From positions 88,100 through 152,099 of the forward strand of contig JACKLX010000010.1 in the NCBI GenBank assembly GCA_024235695.1: 64,000 bases of DNA, written 5' to 3'. Shown here one piece after another: positions 42,845 to 51,367 of this stretch; positions within the stretch are counted from its first letter, which is position 1; each line of letters opens with the position of its first letter. The position numbers and the translations under genes are program-made. This stretch comes from Accumulibacter sp. Lineage in GTDB: Bacteria > Pseudomonadota > Gammaproteobacteria > Burkholderiales > Rhodocyclaceae. The notes beneath the pieces are model-generated. The model saw only the letters and a list, made by a program, of their open reading frames with translations. It was not told where the DNA came from and did not search any database.

Positions 42845-43876
42845 GTGCAGACACTGCTCAACACGCTGTATGTCAGCACGCCGATGTCCTACCTGCATCT
42901 CGACAACGACACCGTGCGCGTCGAGGTGGAGCGCGAAACGAGGCTGCGCGTGCCCTTGCACCATCTCGGCGGCATCGTGCTGTTCGGCAACGTGCTGGTT
43001 TCGCCGGCGCTCATTCATCGTTTGGCAGACGACGGCAAGAGTCTGATTCTGCTCAGCGAACACGGGCGTTTCAAGGCGCGGATGGAAGGACCGACATCGG
43101 GGAACATCCTGCTGCGCCAGGCTCAACACGCCCGTGCGGCGGATCCCGCTTTCGCCCTGGCGATCGCCCGAGCCTTTGTCGCCGGAAAAGTGAAGAATAC
43201 CCGGCAGGTGCTCTTGCGTGGCGGGCGCGAGGCCAGGGATACTGAGGACAGCGCACGCCTGACACGGCGCGCCGATGACCTTGCCGCCTCGCTGCGCGCC
43301 CTGCCGGCGGCTGGCGATCTCGACACTGTACGCGGCCTCGAAGGCGAAGCGGCGCGTCAGTATTTTGCGGGTTTGAATCTGGTGCTTCGTCCCGAGTCGC
43401 GGGCGGTCTTCGCCATGGACGGCCGCAGTCGCCGGCCACCGCGGGACCGGATCAACGCATTGCTGTCCTTCCTCTACGCGATGCTGATGAACGATTGCCG
43501 CTCTGCCGTCGAGACGGTCGGCCTCGATCCTCAACTCGGCTTCCTGCATGCCGTCCGGCCCGGCCGCGCCGCCCTCGCGCTCGACCTGATGGAGGAATTC
43601 CGAGCCCTGGCCGATCGTCTGGCGCTGACCCTGATCAACCGCGGCCAGATCCAGAGCGGTGATTTCACCGAACACGATGGCGGTGCCGTGACGCTGGCCG
43701 ACGGAGGGCGCAAGACGGTGATCGTCGCCTGGCAGGAGAAGAAGCGGGAAGAACTTGCCCATCCATTGCTCCAGCAAGCGGTGCCGATCGGTCTGTTGCC
43801 CCTGCTTCAGGCTCGCTTCCTTGCGCGGACCCTGCGCGGTGAGATGGCGAGCTATCTTCCCTTCACGACGAGGTGA
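42845..43876 (+). CDS. cas1: Cas1 integrase, type I-C
   Basis: A 343-residue Cas1: [21 protein letters not shown] at the start and the metal site in [11 protein letters not shown] (Glu 166), [11 protein letters not shown] (His 235) and [10 protein letters not shown] (Asp 247, Glu 250). All expected catalytic residues are present. The start is GTG 42845, one base after the cas4 stop. The stop overlaps the first possible cas2 start. Confidence 0.95.
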   Translation: MQTLLNTLYVSTPMSYLHLDNDTVRVEVERETRLRVPLHHLGGIVLFGNVLVSPALIHRLADDGKSLILLSEHGRFKARMEGPTSGNILLRQAQHARAADPAFALAIARAFVAGKVKNTRQVLLRGGREARDTEDSARLTRRADDLAASLRALPAAGDLDTVRGLEGEAARQYFAGLNLVLRPESRAVFAMDGRSRRPPRDRINALLSFLYAMLMNDCRSAVETVGLDPQLGFLHAVRPGRAALALDLMEEFRALADRLALTLINRGQIQSGDFTEHDGGAVTLADGGRKTVIVAWQEKKREELAHPLLQQAVPIGLLPLLQARFLARTLRGEMASYLPFTTR

Positions 43877-43881
43877 ACCGC

Positions 43882-44172
43882 ATGCTGGTGATCGTTTGCT
43901 ATGACGTAAGTACCGAGACTCGCGAGGGGCGCCGCCGTTTGAGACGGGTCGCAAGGGTCTGCGAGGGCACCGGCCAGCGCGTACAGAAGTCGGTCTTCGA
44001 GTGCCAGGTCGACCGGATGCAGCTTGAGGAACTTGAGCGTCGACTGCTGGCGGAAATAAGAGTCGACGAGGATTGCCTACGCCTCTACCGCCTTGCCGAA
44101 ACACGCGGTTGTGAAGTTCGCGAGTACGGTCGTTTCCGTGCCCTCGACTACGATGCGCCCTTGCTGGTGTGA
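43882..44172 (+). CDS. cas2: Cas2, adaptation complex subunit
   Basis: A 96-residue Cas2: [41 protein letters not shown] and DCLRLYRL. The type I-C form has the conserved Asp in YDVST. ATG 43882 is preferred over GTG 43873 because it matches the family start and has GAGGTGA upstream. It is the last cas gene; the leader and array follow. Confidence 0.94.
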   Translation: MLVIVCYDVSTETREGRRRLRRVARVCEGTGQRVQKSVFECQVDRMQLEELERRLLAEIRVDEDCLRLYRLAETRGCEVREYGRFRALDYDAPLLV

Positions 44173-44363
44173 GCGGCGCTGCCGTGATGCGCGAACCGCC
44201 AGCGGCCGGCAATAGGCGGGAAGTTCGCGCGCCTTGCACGTCCTTGTTCTTGCATGGAAAATGGCGGACGTAACATCCTCACTTGCACGCAGCATCCCGT
44301 TCGCGTCGGGGTTCGCGCAATGCGACCCACAACCGCTGCGTGTACATACACTTGACGCGAACG
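44173..44363 (+). promoter_or_regulatory. CRISPR leader
   Basis: 191 nt between cas2 and the first repeat without a gene. A possible array promoter is TTGCAC (44234-44239), then 17 nt and GAAAAT. The orientation fits: repeats end in GATTGAAAC away from the leader, and degenerate repeats lie at the far end. Confidence 0.6.
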
Positions 44364-47275
44364 GACACGCTCCCCGGCGACGGGGAGCGAGGATTGAAAC
44401 GTCACGCCTCGAAAGGCTCGAAAGATATGCGGCTAGACACGCTCCCCGGCGACGGGGAGCGAGGATTGAAACACCTATCACCCTGTACAGTGTGCTAATT
44501 CAGCAGTTGACACGCTCCCCGGCGACGGGGAGCGAGGATTGAAACGGCGGCTTTGGCCGCTTCGACTTCGGCGGCTTTGGACACGCCCCCGGCGACGGGG
44601 AGCGAGGATTGAAACCAATTCTGGGGAAGCGGAAGCGGCCAAAGCCGTTGAGACACGCTCCCCGGCGACGGGGAGCGAGGATTGAAAACGCTGGTGCTAC
44701 GCTGACATCGCTGTGTCAGCTGCGGACACGCTCCCCGGCGACGGGGAGCGAGGATTGAAACAGCGTCGTTCGGTGGGATCATCGAAGCGCCGAAAGACAC
44801 GCTCCCCGGCGACGGGGAGCGAGGATTGAAACGCTATGCGAAAGGTACGCTTTTCGCCCCTCACGAGACACGCTCCCCGGCGACGGGGAGCGAGGATTGA
44901 AACCCGTCAATCGTCGCGATGGAGTTGGCCATCAGGACGACACGCTCCCCGGCGACGGGGAGCGAGGATTGAAACGCGTTAATCCGGGCGTCAAGGGTAT
45001 TTATACCCTGACACGCTCCCCGGCGACGGGGAGCGAGGATTGAAACATCATCGGATATTTGGTGGCGAGAGCCTTGCGCTGCGACACGCTCCCCGGCGAC
45101 GGGGAGCGAGGATTGAAACGGCCTTGGCCGAAGCGTCTTGATTGCACGCTGCCGACACGCTCCCCGGCGACGGGGAGCGAGGATTGAAAACCTTGGTGGC
45201 CATCGGGTACTTGATGGCAAGGCTTGACACGCTCCCCGGCGACGGGGAGCGAGGATTGAAACGACATAACATCATCCTCCATCAAGCTGGTAGCGCCGAC
45301 ACGCTCCCCGGCGACGGGGAGCGAGGATTGAAACTGATGTACATGTAACCTATTGATCTATAACACATGACACGCTCCCCGGCGACGGGGAGCGAGGATT
45401 GAAACAACTCAAGGGTAATACCCTTTGTCAATGAATCCACTGACACGCTCCCCGGCGACGGGGAGCGAGGATTGAAACCGAGCGATCGGATTGGGCAAAC
45501 CATGACCACAGCGACACGCTCCCCGGCGACGGGGAGCGAGGATTGAAACGGATTGCACAGCTCTTTTAGCCGAAAACGCGGTCGACACGCTCCCCGGCGA
45601 CGGGGAGCGAGGATTGAAACCAGCCGCTCGGCACAGTTCCTCTGGCGGGCGACGACACGCTCCCCGGCGACGGGGAGCGAGGATTGAAACTATGGGCAGC
45701 GGCTGGTCTGCGTTGGACAGATAGAGACACGCTCCCCGGCGACGGGGAGCGAGGATTGAAACGATTAGCGCCTTGGCGGCGGCGCGGTTGCTCAGCGGAC
45801 ACGCTCCCCGGCGACGGGGAGCGAGGATTGAAAACCAGCAGGGACTCGCAACGCAGCAGGCCGGCGGGGGGACACGCTCCCCGGCGACGGGGAGCGAGGA
45901 TTGAAACATGGCCTTGCGGTCGGCGACCGAATGCCTGGCAAGACACGCTCCCCGGCGACGGGGAGCGAGGATTGAAACCTGCGGCGATAGTTGGCACAAA
46001 TGGACAGGCATCGACACGCTCCCCGGCGACGGGGGAGCGAGGATTGAAACTTCCAGGCGTCCGGGTTGGTGGCCTGCAGGTAGAGGACACGCTCCCCGGC
46101 GACGGGGAGCGAGGATTGAAACGCCACCGCCGGCAAGACGCCGCTTGCTGGAATTGGCGACACGCTCCCCGGCGACGGGGAGCGAGGATTGAAACAAGCC
46201 GAATGCGCTGTTATATGTGCCAGAGGTCAGGGACACGCTCCCCGGCGACGGGGAGCGAGGATTGAAAACCCCGGGCGGAGTCGCGGAATATTGATGCGCT
46301 GGACACGCTCCCCGGCGACGGGGAGCGAGGATTGAAAACTCATCGCTGGTGACGGGCTTTCGGCTTTGGCGACGACACGCTCCCCGGCGACGGGGAGCGA
46401 GGATTGAAACCTGGTAGAACCACTCTTCCGCGCCTGGCGACGAAGACACGCTCCCCGGCGACGGGGAGCGAGGATTGAAACGTCGCCAGCTGGTCGGTCG
46501 GCGGCAGCGAAATCAAGACACGCCCCGGCGACGGGGAGCGAGGATTGAAACAGCCTGGGGCGCAACGCTGATCGATGACGCTGACGACACGCTCCCCGGC
46601 GACGGGGAGCGAGGATTGAAACGAGTTCGGCGGCGGTGGCGTTGCTCATGCGCGCCAGACACGCTCCCCGGCGACGGGGAGCGAGGGATTGAAACGGCAG
46701 GCCGTGCTCGGAAATCGTCTCCGCATAGGGGACACGCTCCCCGGCGACGGGGAGCGAGGATTGAAACTCGGCGGTCTTGGCCTGGGCTTCGACGCGCTTG
46801 ACGGACACGCTCCCCGGCGACGGGGAGCGAGGATTGAAACCGCTCGCCACCACCTGGTGCGCGATGCTGGCGGCGAGACACGCTCCCCGGCGACGGGGAG
46901 CGAGGATTGAAACCATTGCCGCCCTACGGCGGTAATCGCGGCGACGGGGACACGCTCCCCGGCGACGGGGAGCGAGGATTGAAACCTCGAACGTTACGGC
47001 GTCAGTGTCTGCGCCTCAGTGACACGCTCCCCGGCGACGGGGAGCGAGGATGAAAACGCAGCCCGTAAGGCGTTGATGCTGCATTACGCGAGGACACGCT
47101 CCCCGGCGACGGGGAGCGAGGATTGAAAACTTTTCCGGCGTCTCGCCAGGCTCGTAGCGCCACACCGACACGCTCCCCGGCGACGGGGGAGCGAGGATTG
47201 AAACGGCAATGTGCTTGATTCCGCCGACCGCTGATGGGGACACGCTCCCCGGCGACGGGGAGCGAGGATTGAAAC
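44364..47275 (+). CRISPR. Type I-C CRISPR array, 41 repeats and 40 spacers
   Basis: The repeat is 37 nt: GACACGCTCCCCGGCGACGG then GGAGCGAGGATTGAAAC. It folds into an 8-bp stem (GCTCCCCG with CGGGGAGC) closed by a GCGA tetraloop, leaving AGGATTGAAAC as the expected 5' handle after Cas5 cleavage. Spacers are 33-37 nt and the period is 69-74 nt. Variants are mostly one- or two-base indels in G or C runs (repeats 4, 24, 31, 33, 40) or an extra A near the end (5, 12, 21, 27, 39); repeat 38 has a rearranged end (GATGAAAAC). There is no gap within the array. The last repeat ends exactly where a broken toxin gene begins. Confidence 0.97.
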
Positions 47276-47510
47276 TGCACATGGCCGCCGGTGCCGGCGT
47301 GCTTGAGGTCGTCGAGAACGATGCCGGCGGCACATACCGGGCTGTCTACACGGTGAAGTACGCGGAAGCGGTGTTCGTCCTGCACTGCTTCCAGAAGTAG
47401 AGCAAGAGGGGATCGCCACACCAAAGTCAGATATGGACATCATTCGCGCTCGGCTGAAAGTGGCCGACGCATTGGCACTGGAGCTACGAAATGCAAAAAC
47501 GAATCGTTGA
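47276..47510 (+). pseudogene. HigB/Gp49-like toxin, truncated by the array and frameshifted
   Basis: Directly after the last repeat the frame reads GAGVLEVVENDAGGTYRAVYTV, then VFVLHCFQK and a stop (TAG 47398). Family members continue FQKKSKRGIATPK. Here AAG to TAG and a missing base in the G run break the frame. After a -1 shift it continues GIATPKSDMDIIRARLKVAD to TGA 47508-47510. The N-terminal half is absent. Three independent lesions make it dead. The antitoxin start lies inside its 3' end, as in intact HigBA pairs. Confidence 0.72.
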
Positions 47511-47826
47511 AGGCGTCGAGGTTCAGCGCAGCTCGGGCAACGTCTTTGCCGACCTTAAACTGCCCGATGCCGAAAAACTCAAGATCAAGACCGGCTTGGT
47601 GGTCGAGATTAGGAAGGCGATGCGCGCCCTTGGGCTGACTCAACAAGAGGCGGCGAAACGCATGGGCATCCCGCAACCGAAGGTGTCGGGCATGATGCGT
47701 GGCGACTTCACAAATCTGTCCGAGCGCAAGCTGATGGACTGCTTGAACCGCCTCGGCTACGACATCGAGATCAAAGTGCGGCCGGCCGCCGAGCCGGTCG
47801 GACACCTGACGCTCGCGGTCGCTTGA
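47491..47826 (+). CDS. HigA-like XRE-family antitoxin
   Basis: A 111-residue protein of the COG5606 type. An N-terminal arm (SGNVFADLKLPDAEKLKIKT) is followed by an HTH with MRALGLTQQEAAKRMGIPQPKVSGMMRGDF (about 46-75) and the typical LNRLGYDIEIKVRP ending. It normally neutralises a HigB/Gp49 toxin and represses its own promoter. The toxin here is broken, so it is either a relic or an anti-addiction gene. The frame is intact. Confidence 0.8.
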   Translation: MQKRIVEGVEVQRSSGNVFADLKLPDAEKLKIKTGLVVEIRKAMRALGLTQQEAAKRMGIPQPKVSGMMRGDFTNLSERKLMDCLNRLGYDIEIKVRPAAEPVGHLTLAVA

Positions 47827-47840
47827 CCAGATGCCAACCG

Positions 47841-48197
47841 ATGGCAGTCCGCATTACTGATGAAGAGTGGGACAAACGGTCTCCGGAGAATTTCGAGACG
47901 CATTCGCTGCTGCGTGCCGTCGATGGCGTGCACGAACTGCGCGCCGATCTCAACGATGGCGGACACGCCACCCCGCCGCAGCTTCGCACAGACCTGCTGC
48001 AGCTGCACCAACTGGCAATGGCCGTCATCAGCTTGCTTCCTGGGTCGGCGTTTGTCCGGGCAACAACGAGTCGGCGGGAAAACGAAAGTCGGGGCGCGTG
48101 CGCAAGGGCAATCTCTACCTTCGCCGACTTCTCTGCGAGTTCGCGCACGCCGCCAGCCGCACCAAATCAGCGTTCCAGTCCAAGTTCCAGTCGCTGA
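47841..48197 (+). pseudogene. Small unknown protein truncated by an IS110 fragment
   Basis: Residues 1-63 look like a real soluble protein: MAVRITDEEWDKRSPENFET then LRTDLLQLHQLAMAVI. From about position 48029 the DNA is IS110 transposase sequence read in a wrong frame, giving an Arg/Ser-rich tail. The native C-terminus is lost. I do not recognise a named family. It starts 14 nt after the antitoxin stop. Confidence 0.5.
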
Positions 48198-48391
48198 TCA
48201 TTCGCCGCGGCTACAAACGAGCCATCGTCGCGCTGGCTCACAAAATGTTGCGCACCATCTTCTTCATGCTCAAGCGTGGCGAACACTACCGGGATTCCGC
48301 CATCAACTATGAGCAGCTTTCCGTGCAGCGTAACGCTTCTCGCTGGATCAAGGCGCTGACTCGCTTCGGCTTCATCCCCGCCGCCGCCTGA
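48029..48391 (+). mobile_element. C-terminal fragment of an IS110-family transposase
   Basis: The frame ending TGA 48389-48391 reads LASWVGVCPGNNESAGKRKS, GNLYLRRLLCEFAHAASRTK, KRAIVALAHKMLRTIFFMLK, the Transposase_20 domain of IS110 elements with its conserved Ser in the NNESAG segment. The N-terminal DEDD domain is missing. No terminal repeats are seen, as expected for IS110. Confidence 0.85.
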
Positions 48392-48558
48392 TTCCCGACA
48401 AGCCCTTGTTATGACCCACGGCGGTCAGAGCTTCGCGCGTCTATCAACTGACTTCCTTCACATTAACAGCACGGCGCTTCGACGGCCATCGCTTCAGGGC
48501 CTGCAATGCCGAAGCCGCCAAGGGCATAGAGCGGCGCCATGTGTATCAAGCTCGAAAG

Positions 48559-48583
48559 GGCGACGGGGAGCGAGGATTTAAGC
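48559..48583 (+). repeat. Orphan CRISPR repeat, 3' part
   Basis: 25 nt matching the last 25 bases of the array repeat at 23 positions (GGCGACGGGGAGCGAGGATT, then TAAGC for GAAAC). The 5' 12 bases are replaced. It lies 1.28 kb beyond the array in the same orientation. Confidence 0.88.
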
Positions 48584-48619
48584 GAGAACTTGCAGCAACG
48601 GTCCGCTCACTGTGTCCGG

Positions 48620-48629
48620 CACACGCTCC
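48620..48629 (+). repeat. Second fossil CRISPR repeat, 5' end only
   Basis: CACACGCTCC matches the first ten bases of the repeat at nine positions. It begins 73 nt after the virtual start of the orphan repeat, so the intervening segment 48584-48619 is exactly 36 nt, a normal spacer length. The match is short; the spacing is what supports it. Confidence 0.5.
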
Positions 48630-48687
48630 GTCCGCACTGCCGGGAGGTTTGCCTTGTTGCGATCGGTGACGCGCTTCCAGCGGCCTG

Positions 48688-48882
48688 CTACGCGAAGCTG
48701 TCGATCCGACTGCCGAGATGCGGCGGGTTGCTGCGGACCACGTTTGCGGCGGCCTCGACGAGCTGCAGGGCATTTTGTGACTGAATGTCGAGGGCTTTCT
48801 TGAGCACGGCGGTTTGCACGGCGTCGGCCGTTCTGCTCTGACTGATTTCTGTCGCCATGGCGGCGATCGCCGGTACGTCCAT
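48688..48882 (-). CDS. YjfB-family putative motility protein
   Basis: A 64-residue protein: MDVPAIAAMATEISQSRTAD then AVQTAVLKKALDIQSQNALQ and a short tail. This matches the YjfB_motility family of small flagellar-regulon proteins. CAGGAGATC precedes ATG 48882. A sigma-28-like promoter lies 42 nt upstream. The longer frame to 49353 is not needed. Confidence 0.75.
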   Translation of the reverse strand: MDVPAIAAMATEISQSRTADAVQTAVLKKALDIQSQNALQLVEAAANVVRSNPPHLGSRIDSFA

Positions 48883-49240
48883 GATCTCCTGGCCTCCCGT
48901 GATTTCCTGCGTCCGAAGCCTGGTATACGGCAGTCCTGGCCGGTTCTTGAGCTTCGTTGAGCGCACGGTCGCGATATCGAAGGCCGAGGCGTGGCGGCGC
49001 AGGCCGGGGCCACCGGCATGGCCGCGGTGAGCTTGCCGAGCGTTTCGCCGGCTTGTCGCATCGGCGGGTCTTGTAGTACCGTCGCCGTGACGCGACAGGG
49101 TTCGTGCCGCAAGAATTGTTTTGACTTGACCCGCGGCGGCCGTTTCCGGTCCGACACAGCAACTCCCGGCGCACGGGCGCACCCTGGCGTCTGCCGGTTT
49201 TCTAGATCGGGCCGAAGTGGCCCCCAACGAAGGACTGACG
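48883..49240. other. Divergent region between yjfB and the binding-protein gene
   Basis: 358 nt without a supported gene. It contains the sigma-28-like promoter for yjfB at 48924-48950. Beyond that no hairpin, RNA or repeat is evident. Confidence 0.45.
48924..48950 (-). promoter_or_regulatory. Sigma-28 (FliA)-type promoter for yjfB
   Basis: Read on the minus strand: TCAAGAAC, 11 nt, GCCGTATA. The FliA consensus is TAAAGTTT-N11-GCCGATAA, so spacing is exact and the key TCAAG and GCCG bases are present. Confidence 0.6.
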
Positions 49241-50098
49241 ATGAATTTCCGTACCGTGATCGCTGCCGCTGTTGCGGCATCCTGCTTCCATGCGGCACCT
49301 GCAGCGGCCGACGAATCGACCCTGGCGAAGATCAAGCAGACTTCCACCATCAAGCTCGGCTACCGCGAGAGTTCGCCGCCGTTCTCGTTCGTCGGCGACG
49401 ACAAGAAGGCGCACGGCTACAGCATCGATCTGTGCACGCGCGTCGCCGCCGACATCGCCGAGCAGTTGAAGATCCCGCAATTGAACGTGCAGTGGGTGCC
49501 GGTGAGCGCGCAAAGCCGCTTCGAGGCGCTGAAGAACGGCGAGATCGACATCGAGTGCGGCAACACCACGCAGACCCTGTCGCGCCGTGCCGACTTCGAC
49601 TTCAGTCTGATGACCTTTGTCGACGGCGCCAGCCTGCTGTACCGCGCCGGTGAGAACCCGAAATCGGTCGCCGACATCATGGATCAGCGGATCGTGGTGG
49701 TGGCGGGAACGACCACCGAAAAAGCGATGGATCAACTGCTCGCGTCCGAAAAACCGGGCATCCGGCTGATCAAGGTCAAGGACCACAAGGAAGCGCTGGC
49801 GGCACTGCAGAACAAGACGGCAACCGCCTATGCCGCGGATCGTACGGTATTGATCACGACGGCGATCCTCGGCGGCGATGGCAAGGAATACACCATTGCC
49901 GACAACCAGTTCACCTACGAACCCTATGGCCTGATGATGCGCCGCGACGCCGATCTGCGCCTGGCCGTCGATCGCTCGCTGGCGCAGTTGTATCGCAGTG
50001 GCGAAATCGGGCCGGTTCTCCAGAACTGGTTCGGGGCGCTCGGCAAGCCGGGCGACGCGCTGAAGGTGATGATCCTGCTCAACGGCCTGCCGCAGTAA
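49241..50098 (+). CDS. Polar amino acid ABC transporter substrate-binding protein
   Basis: A 285-residue periplasmic binding protein. It has a signal peptide (MNFRTVIAAAVAASCFHAAPAAA), then STIKLGYRESSPPFSFVGDDKKAHGYSIDLCTRV, IECGNTTQTLSRRADFDFS and AADRTVLITTAI, the family 3 pattern used for glutamate/aspartate-type ligands. No permease or ATPase gene follows, so it is an orphan in this window. ATG 49241 has AGGA upstream. Confidence 0.87.
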   Translation: MNFRTVIAAAVAASCFHAAPAAADESTLAKIKQTSTIKLGYRESSPPFSFVGDDKKAHGYSIDLCTRVAADIAEQLKIPQLNVQWVPVSAQSRFEALKNGEIDIECGNTTQTLSRRADFDFSLMTFVDGASLLYRAGENPKSVADIMDQRIVVVAGTTTEKAMDQLLASEKPGIRLIKVKDHKEALAALQNKTATAYAADRTVLITTAILGGDGKEYTIADNQFTYEPYGLMMRRDADLRLAVDRSLAQLYRSGEIGPVLQNWFGALGKPGDALKVMILLNGLPQ

Positions 50099-50132
50099 GA
50101 GCCGGTCTGGCGCCGCGCTGACGGGATCGGCA

Positions 50133-50603
50133 ATGAGCCTGCAATCGGTACGCGATTTCCTTGCTGCCCACGATCTCGACCTGCCGATCATCGAACTGCC
50201 GGTCAGCACGGCAACGGTTGCTCTGGCCGCTGAAGCGCACGGCGTCGAGCCAGGCCGGATCGCCAAGACGCTGTCGTTTCGCCTGAGCGATGGCCGGGTG
50301 ATCATTCTCGTGGCGCGTGGCGACGCCCGCATCGACAACCGGAAATTCAGGGGCGTTTTCGGCAAGGGCAAGATGTCGCCGCCGGAAGACGTCGAAGCCC
50401 TGACCGGTCATCCGGTCGGTGGAGTCTGTCCGTTCGGCCTGGCGCGGCCTCTGCCGATCTACCTGGATACGTCCCTGCAGGCTTTCGACGAGATCCTGCC
50501 GGCGGCCGGCGCGGTGCACAGCGCCGTACGGATCAGCCCGGCACAGTTGGCTGCGGTGACCAGCGGCCAGTGGGTGGATGTCTGTCAATTGTCGGCGTGC
50601 TGA
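50133..50603 (+). CDS. YbaK/ProX-type aminoacyl-tRNA deacylase
   Basis: A 156-residue YbaK fold: RIAKTLSFRLSDGRVIILVARGDARIDN, where the Lys is the conserved catalytic-pocket residue, then GHPVGGVCPFGLARPLPIYLD. Free-standing members hydrolyse mischarged tRNA. A second, distinct member follows 165 nt downstream. Confidence 0.82.
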   Translation: MSLQSVRDFLAAHDLDLPIIELPVSTATVALAAEAHGVEPGRIAKTLSFRLSDGRVIILVARGDARIDNRKFRGVFGKGKMSPPEDVEALTGHPVGGVCPFGLARPLPIYLDTSLQAFDEILPAAGAVHSAVRISPAQLAAVTSGQWVDVCQLSAC

Positions 50604-50767
50604 TCGGTGCTCGGCGCTCTCGCGTGGGCCGCTGAGCGAACGACCGGCCTCGCCGGCGACCGGCCCCTACCGGCCGGCGTCGCTGCGGGCGAGGGCGGCT
50701 GATGGCCACCGTCCGGGCGACGGTTTGCGGCGCGTAATCGCGCCGCTCTGTGCCTGAAATGGCCGGC

Positions 50768-51250
50768 ATGTCTCGGGAAAAACTGCCGGTCACCCAGGCC
50801 GTCCGCGTCTTGCGCGCGGCGCGGGTGGCGTTCTCCGATCACCCCTACAACTACGAAGAGCACGGCGGCACGGCGGTCAGCTGTCGCGAACTCGGCGTCG
50901 ATGAGCACGCGGTGATCAAGACGCTGGTGATGGAGGACGAAGCCAGGCGTCCGCTGCTCGTCCTCATGCACGGCGACCGCAACGTGTCGACCCGGCGACT
51001 CGCCCGCCAGGTCGGCGTCAAGACGATTTCGCCGTGCAGCCCGGCGGTGGCCAATCGCCATTCGGGTTATCTGGTCGGCGGCACCAGCCCGTTCGGCACG
51101 CGCAAGGCGATGCCGGTCTATGTCGAGCGCAGCATCCTTGAACTGGACAAGATCTACATCAACGGCGGCCGGCGTGGCTATCTGGTCGGCATCGCACCGC
51201 AGGCGCTGCTTGAGGTGCTCGCGGCCGAGTTGGTTGACGTCGCCATTTGA
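50768..51250 (+). CDS. ybaK: Cys-tRNA(Pro) deacylase YbaK
   Basis: A 160-residue protein resembling E. coli YbaK throughout: TQAVRVLRAARVAFSDHPYNYEEHG, HAVIKTLVMED (Lys of the active site), NRHSGYLVGGTSPFGTRKAMPV, IYINGGRRGYLVGI. It deacylates Cys-tRNA(Pro) made in error by prolyl-tRNA synthetase. ATG 50759 or 50768 are both possible; neither has a strong binding site. Confidence 0.85.
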   Translation: MSREKLPVTQAVRVLRAARVAFSDHPYNYEEHGGTAVSCRELGVDEHAVIKTLVMEDEARRPLLVLMHGDRNVSTRRLARQVGVKTISPCSPAVANRHSGYLVGGTSPFGTRKAMPVYVERSILELDKIYINGGRRGYLVGIAPQALLEVLAAELVDVAI

Positions 51251-51367
51251 CGGCGTGATCGCGACATCCTGGCGATGCGCGAACTGCAGGCCATCCTCGA
51301 ACGTGCCTGCCGGCCCGGCGGTCAGCGAAGTGGCGGGGCCGACCGTCGCCGTCTGACGTGCCAGTGC

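Noticed and set aside
45409-46449. A 346-codon frame through the CRISPR array on the minus strand (and similar frames in other phases)
   Set aside because: It is translation of the repeats: the same peptide recurs every 24 residues. The repeat length and lack of stops explain it.
48688-49353. A 221-codon minus-strand frame
   Set aside because: Only its last 64 codons match a family, starting at an ATG with a good binding site and a promoter located inside the longer frame.
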